Shown: in pieces, positions 55,001-63,990 of the stretch
Layout: every line of letters begins with the position of its first letter
Numbering within the stretch: the stretch's first letter is position 1
Source of the DNA: Bacillus sp. V5-8f
GTDB taxonomy: Bacteria > Bacillota > Bacilli > Bacillales > DSM-1321
DNA length: 64,000 bases
Reading direction: 5' to 3'
Assembly (NCBI RefSeq): GCF_002863565.1
Contig: NZ_PGUW01000002.1
Coordinates: 309,724 to 373,723, forward strand
Position numbers and translations under genes: made by a program
The notes under the pieces: generated by a model
What the model saw: the letters and a program-made list of their open reading frames with translations, nothing else
Told to the model about the DNA's origin: nothing
Databases searched by the model: none

Positions 55001-55150
55001 TCATTCTTTTAAAAAAGCACCTTCGAAAGGATGCTTTTTTAAACTCCAGTATGACCTTAAAATATTAAAAGCGTCCTCTAGTGACAATTCTAAAATTCTG
55101 TCTGTTTGAAAGAGTATGCCATCCATATCAAAGATTAATGATTTTGACAT
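55001..55150 (-). pseudogene. N-terminal fragment of a HAD-family phosphatase
   Basis: A 49-residue frame from ATG 55150 (behind GGGGAGAAG) reads MSKSLIFDMDGILFQTDRIL. It has the catalytic DxDGxLxxT loop of haloacid-dehalogenase-like hydrolases, then ends at a stop inside the next helix. Motifs II-IV are missing. The hairpin at 55010-55036 lies within its 3' end. Confidence 0.7.
55010..55036. terminator. Terminator-like hairpin within the HAD fragment
   Basis: AAAAAAGCACCTT pairs with AAAGGATGCTTTTTT, with A/U runs on both sides, so it may be bidirectional. Confidence 0.55.
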
Positions 55151-55252
55151 TATCTTCTCCCCTATAAATTTTTTTAAAGCTTATCAGAAAGGGATTTATT
55201 AAACCAAAATACCTTGTTACACCTTGTGAAAAACAGAAGAAGTCCAGTAAAG

Positions 55253-55282
55253 AAAAGAGCTTTACCTCCTTAGAAGTAAAGC
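55253..55282 (-). terminator. Intrinsic terminator of the lipoprotein gene
   Basis: GCTTTAC (55259-55265) with GTAAAGC (55276-55282), followed on the minus strand by TCTTTTCTTT. Confidence 0.7.
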
Positions 55283-55309
55283 GTCCGTTACTTAGCTAAT
55301 GTTTTATTC

Positions 55310-55930
55310 TTAATACGACCACATCTCGTCTTCTGAGATCCACTTGCCTTTCTTTAAGTCATATGACCTATATTCATCATGAAAAGATAAATAAGATGTC
55401 AACCTAAATTGAGGCCCACTTGCTTTTTCCCAACAATCCACAAACCAATCTTTTAACATTTCTTGCTCTGCCATCACAAGCTCCTCTTCACTTTTCTCAT
55501 AAAACTCAAGGAATTTATCAGCTTGGCCAGTTGGTTCATGATAAATCACTATTGATTCCAGTACATCCATACTATCCGCAAACTTAGAGTCACTATCCTC
55601 ATTAAAGACCTCATTGCCCTCTTTATCCATTGAATACATTACTATGGATAATTCATATCTTGTAGGCTCTATAGATGTAGAAAAATCTAACAATTCCACT
55701 TGAGGATCAAAGTTTAGATTATGTATCTCAGTTAATTTAGTAATCAACTTGTCCGAATTCGATTGAAGATTATTTTTGATTGTATTTTTATAGTTTTCTA
55801 TCGTAAACATAATTTCTCCCTCATCTTCCTTAGATTTATTTAGTAAACTCTGTGTTTCTTGAGTAGTTTCTGATCCTTGGCAAGCACTTAACAACAACAA
55901 AAACACAAAAATATTAAGTAAACTCTTCAT
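55310..55930 (-). CDS. Putative lipoprotein
   Basis: A 206-residue protein with a clear lipoprotein signal (IFVFLLLLSACQGSE, lipobox LSAC, lipidated Cys at about 17). The mature part is acidic and soluble, with FEVYHE-like strands (SIVIYHEPTGQADKFLEFYE) and a C-terminal SYDLKKGKWISEDEMW. No family recognised. ATG behind GGAGTAGG. It should sit on the outer face of the membrane. Confidence 0.75.
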   Translation of the reverse strand: MKSLLNIFVFLLLLSACQGSETTQETQSLLNKSKEDEGEIMFTIENYKNTIKNNLQSNSDKLITKLTEIHNLNFDPQVELLDFSTSIEPTRYELSIVMYSMDKEGNEVFNEDSDSKFADSMDVLESIVIYHEPTGQADKFLEFYEKSEEELVMAEQEMLKDWFVDCWEKASGPQFRLTSYLSFHDEYRSYDLKKGKWISEDEMWSY

Positions 55931-56270
55931 ACACCTACTCCGATTGTTTTATGCTTAATACGTCCTTTTAATATTACCATTAAATAGTATATTTGCTGAA
56001 TATTTCTTATTTAATTCTTTGTGAATGAAGCAGTTTATGTATCTATAACTTAAGATTAAGTAAAATTTTTACTGTGTAAATAAAAAAGGCTTTACTTATT
56101 ATCAGTAAAGAACCCATTTTAGCAAGAACTCAACGCCTTTATTATGTTGTGATTATTTCTAAACGTACCTACCAAAAGGGCAAGGTTTTAATCTGGTGAT
56201 TTATTATTTTTAGTTTTGAAGTTCTTCCGGTAAGTGTATTTTCATGGAAAAATAGTCACATTATGATATA
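55931..56270. other. Intergenic region with an orphan hairpin
   Basis: About 340 bases. CTTTACT (56090-56096) pairs with AGTAAAG (56104-56110), followed on the minus strand by CCTTTTTTATT: a terminator shape with no intact minus-strand gene before it. Confidence 0.45.
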
Positions 56271-56710
56271 GAAGACCGAAATTATGTTGATTGGTCAAAA
56301 AACCCCAGTTATTGTGAGTATGAATATAAAACATATTACTCAGTTAAATACAATAACGGGCAATTTCTATGTTTCCTTGTATATGATTATGATTATTCTG
56401 GTGGACCGCGCGGCTTAACACGAGTAACATCGTATAAATTTAATGTCTGTAATGGCCAGCAGATCAATACAACCAATTTGTTGAACAACCATACAAAAAT
56501 CAGCAAAGTGCAGAAATACGCTTTTGGATATATGAAGAATAGGCAACCTTTTAAAGGGTTTATTTCTAAACAAAGACATGTACCTAAAAATAATTATGTC
56601 CTTTCTACTATACTGATGGTGATATCTACTTTGTTTTCCAAGAAAATGAAGTAGCACCTTATACTGCTGGCAATCCTGTGGTGAAAATTCCTAGTAATGT
56701 TTATAAATAA
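56271..56710 (+). pseudogene. Remnant of a DUF3298/DUF4163 (RsiV-like) protein
   Basis: The frame reads YYSVKYNNGQFLCFLVYDYD, YSGGPRGLTRVTSYKFNVCN, KVQKYAFGYMKNRQPFKGFI. After a frameshift near 56600 it continues FYYTDGDIYFVFQENEVAPY to TAA at 56708. This is the DUF4163-DUF3298 pair found in anti-sigma factor RsiV and related lipoproteins. The start and signal region are missing. Confidence 0.75.
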
Positions 56711-56725
56711 TGTTTCCCCATATAT

Positions 56726-56750
56726 GCCCTCCAAGACGGATGGGCTTTTT
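56726..56750 (+). terminator. Terminator-like hairpin after the DUF3298 remnant
   Basis: GCCC-t-CC, loop, GG-at-GGGC, then TTTTTAT. Confidence 0.65.
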
Positions 56751-56832
56751 ATATCGTTGTTAATACCTTTTTCTAAAGCCTACTGCTTCTGCTTCAATAT
56801 ACATTTATGCATAAAAAAAGAGGAGTTTTTCA

Positions 56833-56931
56833 TTACTCCTCTTCTGTATCTTCTTCTTCCACAAACTCATCTAATAAATGCGGAAAGTTGTGTTTAAACA
56901 TATCCTCTGTAATTTAGTCGATTAAACTCAC
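56833..56931 (-). pseudogene. Small acidic-tailed peptide gene, interrupted
   Basis: A strong AGGAGGTG precedes GTG 56931, but codon 6 is TAA. After it the frame reads MFKHNFPHLLDEFVEEEDTE to EE-stop. A hairpin AGAGGAGT/ACTCCTCT with a U-run overlaps the stop. Same layout as the gene at 57022-57123. Confidence 0.45.
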
Positions 56932-57021
56932 TGTGTTGCACCTCCTGCTGTATTGGTATAGTACCCTGATAAAAGAAGACTAAAACATAGGTTTTTTTAA
57001 ACGGAGAAAAAGAGAAGTATC

Positions 57022-57123
57022 CTACTCCTCTTCTGCATCGTCTTGAAAATGTTCATTTGCGTCAATTAAGTTTTGCCATTCACTTGTAGTTAAATGATCA
57101 GAAATACGCTGGAAAAAGCTCAT
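57022..57123 (-). CDS. 33-residue acidic-tailed peptide
   Basis: ATG 57123 follows AGGAGGAATT. The product begins MSFFQRISDHLTTSEWQNLI and ends FQDDAEEE. The stop lies in a hairpin (AGAGGAGTaggatACTTCTCT) followed by TTTTTC, a terminator. The gene signals are complete and the function unknown. Confidence 0.55.
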   Translation of the reverse strand: MSFFQRISDHLTTSEWQNLIDANEHFQDDAEEE

Positions 57124-57305
57124 TACAATTCCTCCTATCCCTTTGATTTATAGTTCTATACCCATGTACAAATAATTTATCGCTGGTATTTGTTGACAAA
57201 AGAAAAAGCAACCCACTGGCTGCTAGTTAGTTTAATTCCATTTGAATTTGTTTTTAATTTGGTAATCCCCTGCTACTTTTTCCTTTCCCTTAGTAGGCAA
57301 CCCGT

Positions 57306-57545
57306 TTATGTAAAAGAACTTGCTAAATGATTCGTTTCATAGACAACATTTTGATTGTCACGCAACCTACTAACAACTCTATATCCCTTTTCGTAAACCA
57401 TTTCATACACTGTTTCCGGTTGAAGAATTACATAACACTTCTTACCGACCTTACCAGCATATTGATTCGCTAAATTAATTCCTTCTTCAAGTGTAAACAT
57501 GTATAGCTCTTCACTTATTTTTTCAACTAAACCAATACATCGCAT
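57306..57545 (-). CDS. Small hypothetical protein
   Basis: 79 residues in the open frame. The likely protein core is MFTLEEGINLANQYAGKVGK, KCYVILQPETVYEMVYEKGY (possible start at 57500). No good ribosome-binding site at either ATG. Uncertain. Confidence 0.4.
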   Translation of the reverse strand: MRCIGLVEKISEELYMFTLEEGINLANQYAGKVGKKCYVILQPETVYEMVYEKGYRVVSRLRDNQNVVYETNHLASSFT

Positions 57546-57581
57546 TTGTGCTAATTGAAAAAGTGATTTTGAGTTCTAGAC

Positions 57582-57815
57582 TTAATGAATTCGGCCCTGT
57601 CCGCCTAAACTATTGCGATTTAACCTTATAGTACCGATGCGGCTGATTAACCCGTTTCGTCGTAAATGGCTGCTTTCAAATGCAGGCGACTGATTGCTTT
57701 CTCTCCCCCAATCAAAGCCAGCTTCAGATGCCCCAGTTGACATTAGAGGTTGGTCCCCGCTGGTATTTTCTTGTGATGAAGAATCATCAGGCCTGATGTT
57801 ATTTTCTTGCGGCAT
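57582..57815 (-). CDS. Small hypothetical, Ser/Asn/Gly-rich protein
   Basis: 77 residues from ATG 57815, 7 bases after AAGGAG. Polar, low-complexity (NIRPDDSSSQENTSGDQPLM, GRESNQSPAFESSHLRRNGL), probably disordered. The composition would suit a spore or surface protein but nothing proves it. Confidence 0.5.
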   Translation of the reverse strand: MPQENNIRPDDSSSQENTSGDQPLMSTGASEAGFDWGRESNQSPAFESSHLRRNGLISRIGTIRLNRNSLGGQGRIH

Positions 57816-57821
57816 AAACAT

Positions 57822-58208
57822 TCTCCTTATTGTCGTATTTAAGTCTTTCCAATATGGAACCTGTATGAACCTATTTTTGATGTAATAACCGAGCCGATAG
57901 CTCTTGGCCGCCCGTTTAGGACTTCTTTAAATCATTAAAGCGCCTTTCCACTTTTATATTGTTCCCATCATATCTTTAACTATGATAAAACCTACATTTT
58001 TAACGGGAATAAATAAAACTTAACAACTATATAATACGCAAGCGACTTAAGGTTCACTCTCGCTCTTCTTTATGTATTGTCTAGTAATTGTTGCGATGTA
58101 TTCTAGTTAGGGCTATAACCTTTTGCTAGACCCTGTTTAACAGCACCTAGATATGAATTTTGGCAAAAATGGAAATACGATTACGACTCGACTCAATCAC
58201 CTATGCAC
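57822..58208. other. Intergenic region, nothing recognised
   Basis: About 390 bases without a frame or clear hairpin. Confidence 0.45.
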
Positions 58209-58209
58209 T

Positions 58210-58246
58210 AAAAAAGGCAGGCCACCAATGATTGAGCGCCTGCCTT
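58210..58246 (-). terminator. Intrinsic terminator of the former subtilase gene
   Basis: AAGGCAGG (58214-58221) with CCTGCCTT (58239-58246); TTTTTTAG follows on the minus strand. Confidence 0.8.
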
Positions 58247-58259
58247 CTCAGATATATCT

Positions 58260-58500
58260 TTAATCCAATGGAATGGATTTTTCGGCATTTATGTAGCCCG
58301 CTCCGTAAATGTTCGGGTCCCTGCCTTCTACTGCATCGGCTCCTTTTTTCAAGAGGTCTTTAATTTCTTGAGGTGATAATTCCGGTTTGTGCGTTTCATC
58401 AGGGCGACCACGCCGGCGGAAATTGATGTCGCCATAGAAGTTCCTGAAGCAGCATAATAACCATTGCCAACACGTCCCGATTTTTGAAATTTATCCATAA
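58260..58500 (-). pseudogene. C-terminal remnant of a subtilisin-like serine protease
   Basis: Minus-strand frames read GNGYYAASGTSMATSISAGV, the catalytic-Ser box of subtilases, then after a frameshift ELSPQEIKDLLKKGADAVEG, RDPNIYGAGYINAEKSIPLD to TAA. Asp and His boxes are absent. Confidence 0.82.
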
Positions 58501-58593
58501 TTTTGATATGAACTATGAAAACGAAAAGATATGGTAACGGTGTTTGTCCAAGTTATACTACAGGTAAATTTATGGTACATGTACTGGTTTTGA

Positions 58594-58767
58594 TTATTTT
58601 TTCACCATTGAAAAGCTTCTGATCATCGAACCAACGAACATGATGCCTGATCCGCCTAATAACATGATTAGGCAGGTAGTTTTATCGATAACACCCATTG
58701 GATAAAATACACTCCCTATAATGAGTAACGCACCAAAACCTGATAAGATCCATGCAAACTTTTTCAT
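58594..58767 (-). CDS. 57-residue two-helix membrane protein
   Basis: Start ATG 58767 behind AAAGGATGG. Two hydrophobic spans (WILSGFGALLIIGSVFYPMG and CLIMLLGGSGIMFVGSMI) joined by a short polar turn. Unknown function; good gene signals. Confidence 0.65.
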   Translation of the reverse strand: MKKFAWILSGFGALLIIGSVFYPMGVIDKTTCLIMLLGGSGIMFVGSMIRSFSMVKK

Positions 58768-58806
58768 GAGGTTCCATCCTTTAAAAGAAGTTATTTCTTT
58801 ACTCAT

Positions 58807-59121
58807 TTTAACATGAAATCTTTATGAAGCTGCTAGATTCTTGTTCATTTAGAAGCAACGCATATGAATCAGCCAATATAATACACGTTTGAGTACCATT
58901 AATAATGGTTTAAAGCAAAAATTAAAAGGAGACATGAGAGATAGATTCAAGCTCCTGCCTATTTATCTTGACGATCATTCCTTCCTCCTTTGGTTAAATT
59001 ATGTTCACTCAATATATCCACACGTTTAAAGCATTGCAATTTATTTATGAACATTTTGTCGAACCGGAATTTATTAAAATATCACTTTTCGCAAGTTAAA
59101 AAGTAGGCCTAGTCTAATTTT
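58807..59121. other. Intergenic region, nothing recognised
   Basis: About 315 AT-rich bases between two minus-strand genes. Confidence 0.5.
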
Positions 59122-59868
59122 TCATTCAGAGGCTGTTTTGTCGGCACCCGCGACCTGATCAAGTTGTTCTTTTACTTGTTCATCAACAAGCCCGCCGTGA
59201 TAGCAGATGACCTTTTTAATGTCATACGCCAAAAACTTTTTGAGGGAATCCTTGGCGGTTTCCATGTCAGGCGTATGCCGTTCGGCAGGTCCAAATAATT
59301 TGCCGTTTGAAGAAACCATTGCATCACCGGCAACAAGTGTTTTCGTTTTCTTTATATAAAGACTAATATGTCCCGGAGTATGACCTGGTGTGTGGATAAT
59401 TTCAATACCACCGAAATAGGGTAATTCCTCTCCATCGTTCAAAATTTTATCCACTTGTACCCTCGGAGGATTGGTGTATAAAGCCTTGGCAGGTTCAGGA
59501 AGTGCCTCCCATGCTTCCTTGCTCATCCGTTGCGGATCCGTTTTCATCAATGGAATTTCCCCTTCAATATAGGGTTTATCTAAATCATGGGCATAAACCG
59601 GTATCGTTTTATCCAATGCCTTTAGAAGCTCTGTAACACTACCGATATGGTCAAGGTCTTGATGTGTGATCACCACTGCTGTCAATCTCTCGATAGAAAC
59701 ACCAGCCTGGTCCATAGCAGAGCGGATATCCTCCAGCTGTCCAGGCATTCCGGCATCGATCAAAATCGCAGACTCCTCATCCCAAACCAAAGTAGGGTTA
59801 AATACAGTACGAATTCCATTCGCCTCAATTTTTAATTCAAGCATTTCTACTCCATTTTCTATTTTCAT
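59122..59868 (-). CDS. MBL-fold metallohydrolase
   Basis: A 248-residue metallo-beta-lactamase-fold enzyme: AILIDAGMPGQ, the metal motif THQDLDHIGS, IIHTPGHTPGHISLY, LVAGDAMVS, and the last His in VICYHGG. It resembles B. subtilis YflN and lactonase/glyoxalase-II-like hydrolases; the substrate is open. The first ATG (59868) and one nine codons in (59844, behind GGAG) are both possible starts. Confidence 0.88.
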   Translation of the reverse strand: MKIENGVEMLELKIEANGIRTVFNPTLVWDEESAILIDAGMPGQLEDIRSAMDQAGVSIERLTAVVITHQDLDHIGSVTELLKALDKTIPVYAHDLDKPYIEGEIPLMKTDPQRMSKEAWEALPEPAKALYTNPPRVQVDKILNDGEELPYFGGIEIIHTPGHTPGHISLYIKKTKTLVAGDAMVSSNGKLFGPAERHTPDMETAKDSLKKFLAYDIKKVICYHGGLVDEQVKEQLDQVAGADKTASE

Positions 59869-60304
59869 TCACTTTTTCTCCATTCTTTGTTTTATTCCAA
59901 CAGTAAGGACACCTTGGAATACAAGTAATATATTTCCATTCGGCTTTTCAGGTTTCTAATCACTCTTTATACTTTTTCCAGCTTCCGCCCTTCCAGGTTC
60001 CCCTCTTTGTTCTTCATTACTACCTAGTAATTCTCTTCCACCCTGGATCATTCCTGTAACAAAAGCTGTAGTGTTTCAGTGGTTTCACGACTTCTTTGAT
60101 TTTCCGAATATAATAAAGACATTTATTGCCACACCAAATATTATATAGTCCAATCGGTCTTCTTTTTCCATTAATATATTGTAGGGGTGATTTTTTTTAT
60201 CAAACTTTAGAGAGGTGAGTATCTGGCAATAATTAGATACGTTACGAAAGCTAATAATAATAATCATCCGCAAAATTATGTAAATAGAACACAGGAGAGG
60301 AATC
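59869..60304. other. Intergenic region
   Basis: About 435 bases between divergent genes. A weak minus-strand frame near 60085-60170 encodes a hydrophobic stretch (IIFGVAINVFIIFGKSKKS) without a ribosome-binding site. I do not call it. Confidence 0.4.
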
Positions 60305-60928
60305 ATGAAAAAATGGACCGTTATATTCGGATACTTACTGGTTATTGCAATAGGCTTTATGAACAGAGATTATCTGTTAAATTGGATTCAGGAAAATGAC
60401 AATACCCACCTTCCACTTATGTTTACATTGTCAGCGTTAATCGCTACAATCCCGATCATTCCCTTTACGTTATTTGCCGGAATTATGGGTGCCAAACATG
60501 GGGTGGTTATAGGATCCGCAGTGAACTGGTTTGGGAGCGTTTTTTCTTCTGCTATTTATTTTTTGTTAGCACGATATTTTCTTACCGATTTTTTTAGCAC
60601 CTATCTAACAAAATTTAAAGGAATAGATAAATTCCAGGCTATGATACAGAGAAATACGTTCCTTGCGATTTTTATTGCGAGGACAATTCCAATTATTCCT
60701 CCTCCTGTGGTTAATATTTATTCCGGTGTGGCAGGCATATCCTTTCTAACATACATTTCTTCGACAGCAATTGGAAAAATCCCTCCTACACTGTTTGTCG
60801 CTTATACAGGCGGTCAGATTTTGACTTCACTACCGAAATTAATCATTGGCTGTGTTTTCTATTTGTTTTTCCTCCTCCTCATCCTTTTCGTTTATAAAAC
60901 TTGGTTTTCCCGACGTTCGCAAAATTAA
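60305..60928 (+). CDS. TVP38/TMEM64 (DedA-like) membrane protein
   Basis: A 207-residue membrane protein with about five or six spans. The family core is FTLFAGIMGAKHGVVIGSAV NWFGSVFSS, ARYFLTDFF, and FLAIFIARTIPIIPPPVVNIYSGVAGISFL, with the GxxPxxP-like re-entrant helix. Relatives act as lipid (polyprenyl-phosphate or phosphatidylethanolamine) scramblase/flippases. ATG behind AGGAGAGG. Monocistronic. Confidence 0.85.
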   Translation: MKKWTVIFGYLLVIAIGFMNRDYLLNWIQENDNTHLPLMFTLSALIATIPIIPFTLFAGIMGAKHGVVIGSAVNWFGSVFSSAIYFLLARYFLTDFFSTYLTKFKGIDKFQAMIQRNTFLAIFIARTIPIIPPPVVNIYSGVAGISFLTYISSTAIGKIPPTLFVAYTGGQILTSLPKLIIGCVFYLFFLLLILFVYKTWFSRRSQN

Positions 60929-60960
60929 AATGGGGCATGTACCGAATACCACAAAAAGAT

Positions 60961-60987
60961 AAAAAAAGAACTTCTTGGTGAAGTTCT
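60961..60987 (-). terminator. Intrinsic terminator of the DUF3219 gene
   Basis: AGAACTTC (60967-60974), loop, GAAGTTCT (60980-60987), followed on the minus strand by TTTTTTT. Confidence 0.88.
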
Positions 60988-61000
60988 CCAAACAATGCTT

Positions 61001-61288
61001 TTATTGCTTTTCAACAAGCTCCAAATGAAAGCTGCCGACTTGATTTTCTTTATACAGGTCTGTCACTGAAGTATAATAATTCGCAATCGTCCCTCTGAAT
61101 TCCAACGATCTTTCAGGAACTTTAACATCAAATGCACCTTCATACAGCAATGTTGTTATCGCATGATACTCACTGCTTTTTACTTCAAAATCAAAACTAA
61201 TTTGACGTGCACCCGAATTTTCGACAATTTGTTCTTTATAACGAGTGACGTTAAGCACTGTGCCATTTAAAATAACCTCATTAACCAT
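61001..61288 (-). CDS. DUF3219 (YkvR-like) protein
   Basis: 95 residues from ATG 61288, with AGGGGGGAT 5 bases before; the frame extends upstream without support. It matches the YkvR/DUF3219 pattern: VILNGTVLNVTRYKEQIVEN, SSEYHAITTLLYEGAFDVKV, PERSLEFRGTIANYYTSVTD. Small beta-rich cytoplasmic protein, function unknown. Confidence 0.88.
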   Translation of the reverse strand: MVNEVILNGTVLNVTRYKEQIVENSGARQISFDFEVKSSEYHAITTLLYEGAFDVKVPERSLEFRGTIANYYTSVTDLYKENQVGSFHLELVEKQ

Positions 61289-61586
61289 GTTTATCCCCCC
61301 TGATCTACAAACATATTTTATCCGACTCCATCCGTTATTATAGTATTCCATTATCCTGAGCGAAATCTTTTTGCCTGAACAGCTTAGATATGTATGATAA
61401 AAAATGATTGTCACATCGTTGTGTATTATTTTATCTGTCCTAACGCTAACAAAGAGCTTTCACGAGATGCTCCCTCTTCTGCCTGACACAAAATCTAAAA
61501 GATTAATTTTTCAATCCTTTCTGAATTATTATATAATATTCTTATCTTAACGGATGAATTTAATAAATTGCGGGGAGGTTCATCAT

Positions 61587-63548
61587 TTGTCATCAACTAA
61601 TCCTGTTTGGTTTCCTAAAGAGGAAGATATGAAAGAAACACGCATGTACCAATGGATGAAAAAGCTTGGTTTACCAAATTATGAATCTTTGTACATGAAG
61701 TCTGTCGATGATATCGTATGGTTTTGGGACGAAGTTGTAAAAGAGTTGGGGATCGTTTGGACACAAAACTACGAACAAACGGTTGATTTATCAAAAGGCA
61801 TTAAATATCCTGATTGGTTTGTCGGAGGTAAGATGAACATTGTGGAAAATGCTGTTGATAAATGGGCAAACAGGGAAGAAACAAAACACTCCAAAGCGCT
61901 TATCTGGGAAAGTGACGATGGAAAAGTTATTTCCTATACCTTTCATCAATTAAGCCAGGAAATATCGAAAGCTGCAGCAGGCCTACATTCGCTTGGAATT
62001 AAAAAAGGCGATGTTGTTACCTTATACTTGCCAATGCTGCCCGAGACTGTTATAGCACTATTGGCGATCACCAAAATTGGCGCAATATTTTCTCCTGCAT
62101 TTTCAGGTTACGGGGCTGATGCAGTAGCTACCAGGATCAATGCCGCTGGCTCAAAAGTGTTAATTACTGCTGATGGATATTATCGCCGAGGAAAAATCAT
62201 TCCCATGAAAGAAGAAGCAGACCGGGCAGCCGCCAAGTGCCCAACCATTGAAAAAGTCATTGTAATCGCACGTACAGGCAGGGAAATTCAATGGATAGAC
62301 AATCGAGATATCAAATGGGCGGATCTGCTAAAAAATGAAAGCTCTTTCAATACTGCAGAAACGAATGCCAGTGATCCTTTCATGTTAATTTATACTTCAG
62401 GCACTACAGGCAAACCAAAAGGAGCCGTACATACACACGCAGGATTTCCGATTAAATCAGCTTTTGATGCCGGTATATGTATGGATGTCAGACGCGGGGA
62501 TACCTTATTCTGGTTTACCGATATGGGCTGGATGATGGGACCCTTCCTGGTCTTCGGCGGACTTGTCAATGGGGCAAGTATTGTCTTGTATGAAGGAACC
62601 CCTGATTTTCCTGAACCAGACCGAATCTGGCAGCTCGTTAGTAAACATAATGTGACTCAGCTCGGAATCTCCCCCACTCTCGTTCGCAGTTTAATGAAGC
62701 ATGGAACTGAGTGGGTAAACAAACATGATTTATCCTCCTTAAGGGCGATTGGTTCTACAGGAGAACCCTGGAATCCGGAACCCTGGATGTGGCTATTCGA
62801 GAAAGTCGGCAAAAGCCAAATCCCAATCATGAACTATTCCGGAGGTACAGAAATTTCCGGAGGGATCTTAGGAAATGTATTGTTAAAGCCAATTTCACCC
62901 ATTACATTCAATTCCCCGATTCCTGGAATGGATGTACATGTGTATGATGAAAACGGCTCACCTGTCATTAATCAAGTAGGTGAATTGGTCATTTTAAAGC
63001 CTTTTGTCGGGATGACGAACGGCTTCTGGAACGAAAATGACCGATATGAAAAAGCGTATTGGGGCAGATGGCCAGACACATGGGTGCACGGGGACTGGGT
63101 TATCCAAGACGATCAAGGATTCTGGACGATTACTGGCAGATCGGATGATATCCTGAACGTTGCCGGAAAACGTCTTGGACCTGCTGAAATGGAATCAGCC
63201 CTTGTTGAGCATTCATTAGTAATTGAAGCTGCGACAATTGGAATACCTGATGATGTCAAAGGGGAAACGGCAGTATGCTTTTTGGTACTACTTCCGGGGA
63301 CAGAAGAGAATGAACATTTGAAAAAAGAGCTTTATGAGCTTGTAGAAAAACATCTTGGGAAATCATTGAAACCAAGGGAAATTCATTTTATCTCCGAACT
63401 TCCAAAGACGAGGAACGGAAAAGTAATGCGACGGGTTATTAAATCTGCTTATCTGAATCAGCCCTCCGGAGATCTATCTTCTTTGGAAAATCCAGATTCG
63501 GTTGAAGCCATCAGAATGCTTAAAACAGATCAATCGTCTGCATTTTGA
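61587..63548 (+). CDS. Acetyl/acyl-CoA synthetase family enzyme
   Basis: 653 residues from TTG 61587, 8 bases after GGGGAGG; an upstream ATG at 61554 has no site. It has an Acs-like N-terminal region (WDEVVKELGIVWTQNYEQTV), the AMP/ATP P-loop LIYTSGTTGKPKGAVHTHAG, NYSGGTEISGG, GDWVIQDDQGFWTITGRSDD, and the C-terminal GKRLGPAEMESAL and PKTRNGKVMRRVIK, whose final Lys is the usual acetylation site. It activates a carboxylic acid with ATP and CoA. The acid may be acetate, acetoacetate or another short acid. No acuABC gene follows. Confidence 0.9.
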   Translation: MSSTNPVWFPKEEDMKETRMYQWMKKLGLPNYESLYMKSVDDIVWFWDEVVKELGIVWTQNYEQTVDLSKGIKYPDWFVGGKMNIVENAVDKWANREETKHSKALIWESDDGKVISYTFHQLSQEISKAAAGLHSLGIKKGDVVTLYLPMLPETVIALLAITKIGAIFSPAFSGYGADAVATRINAAGSKVLITADGYYRRGKIIPMKEEADRAAAKCPTIEKVIVIARTGREIQWIDNRDIKWADLLKNESSFNTAETNASDPFMLIYTSGTTGKPKGAVHTHAGFPIKSAFDAGICMDVRRGDTLFWFTDMGWMMGPFLVFGGLVNGASIVLYEGTPDFPEPDRIWQLVSKHNVTQLGISPTLVRSLMKHGTEWVNKHDLSSLRAIGSTGEPWNPEPWMWLFEKVGKSQIPIMNYSGGTEISGGILGNVLLKPISPITFNSPIPGMDVHVYDENGSPVINQVGELVILKPFVGMTNGFWNENDRYEKAYWGRWPDTWVHGDWVIQDDQGFWTITGRSDDILNVAGKRLGPAEMESALVEHSLVIEAATIGIPDDVKGETAVCFLVLLPGTEENEHLKKELYELVEKHLGKSLKPREIHFISELPKTRNGKVMRRVIKSAYLNQPSGDLSSLENPDSVEAIRMLKTDQSSAF

Positions 63549-63840
63549 CCGAACGCCTTTCAAAAAGATAAAAGTGAATGAATGAAAGAAAGACGAAACG
63601 GCTAGGTTGGATAAACAAGCTGTTCAAATGAGTACGATGTGCATTATACTTCCTTCCTTCTGATCCGGAACAAAATGCACATCCAAATTTTTATTAACAG
63701 CAATACAAACCATCAGGTGAAACAGGATCCCAATAAGAAAGGCCCTCAAAACTCCATACAATGCTATGTACTTTTGGAAAGATTTATGGTCGCTAACATT
63801 GTTTATGCTTGTGGATTTTAATGGAAAGAAATAACTATAA

Positions 63841-63873
63841 AAAACTGTTTCGCATTGAAACAGTTTTGTTTTT
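63841..63873 (+). terminator. Intrinsic terminator
   Basis: A perfect 11-bp stem, AAAACTGTTTC (63841-63851) with GAAACAGTTTT (63857-63867), then GTTTTTT. It lies 290 bases after the synthetase with nothing clear between. Confidence 0.82.
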
Positions 63874-63990
63874 TCATATTCTATCGTTGTCTGGTATGTA
63901 CACACAATAGGATGTTCGTATCCTCTTAATAATGGTTTATTGACTGAACTTGCTCTATTTAGATGAGCTAGATATGATATTATGGCGGAG

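Noticed and set aside
63624..63905. A 93-codon minus-strand frame near the right edge
   Set aside because: The start (GTG) has no ribosome-binding site, the frame crosses a perfect terminator, and the residues match nothing I know.
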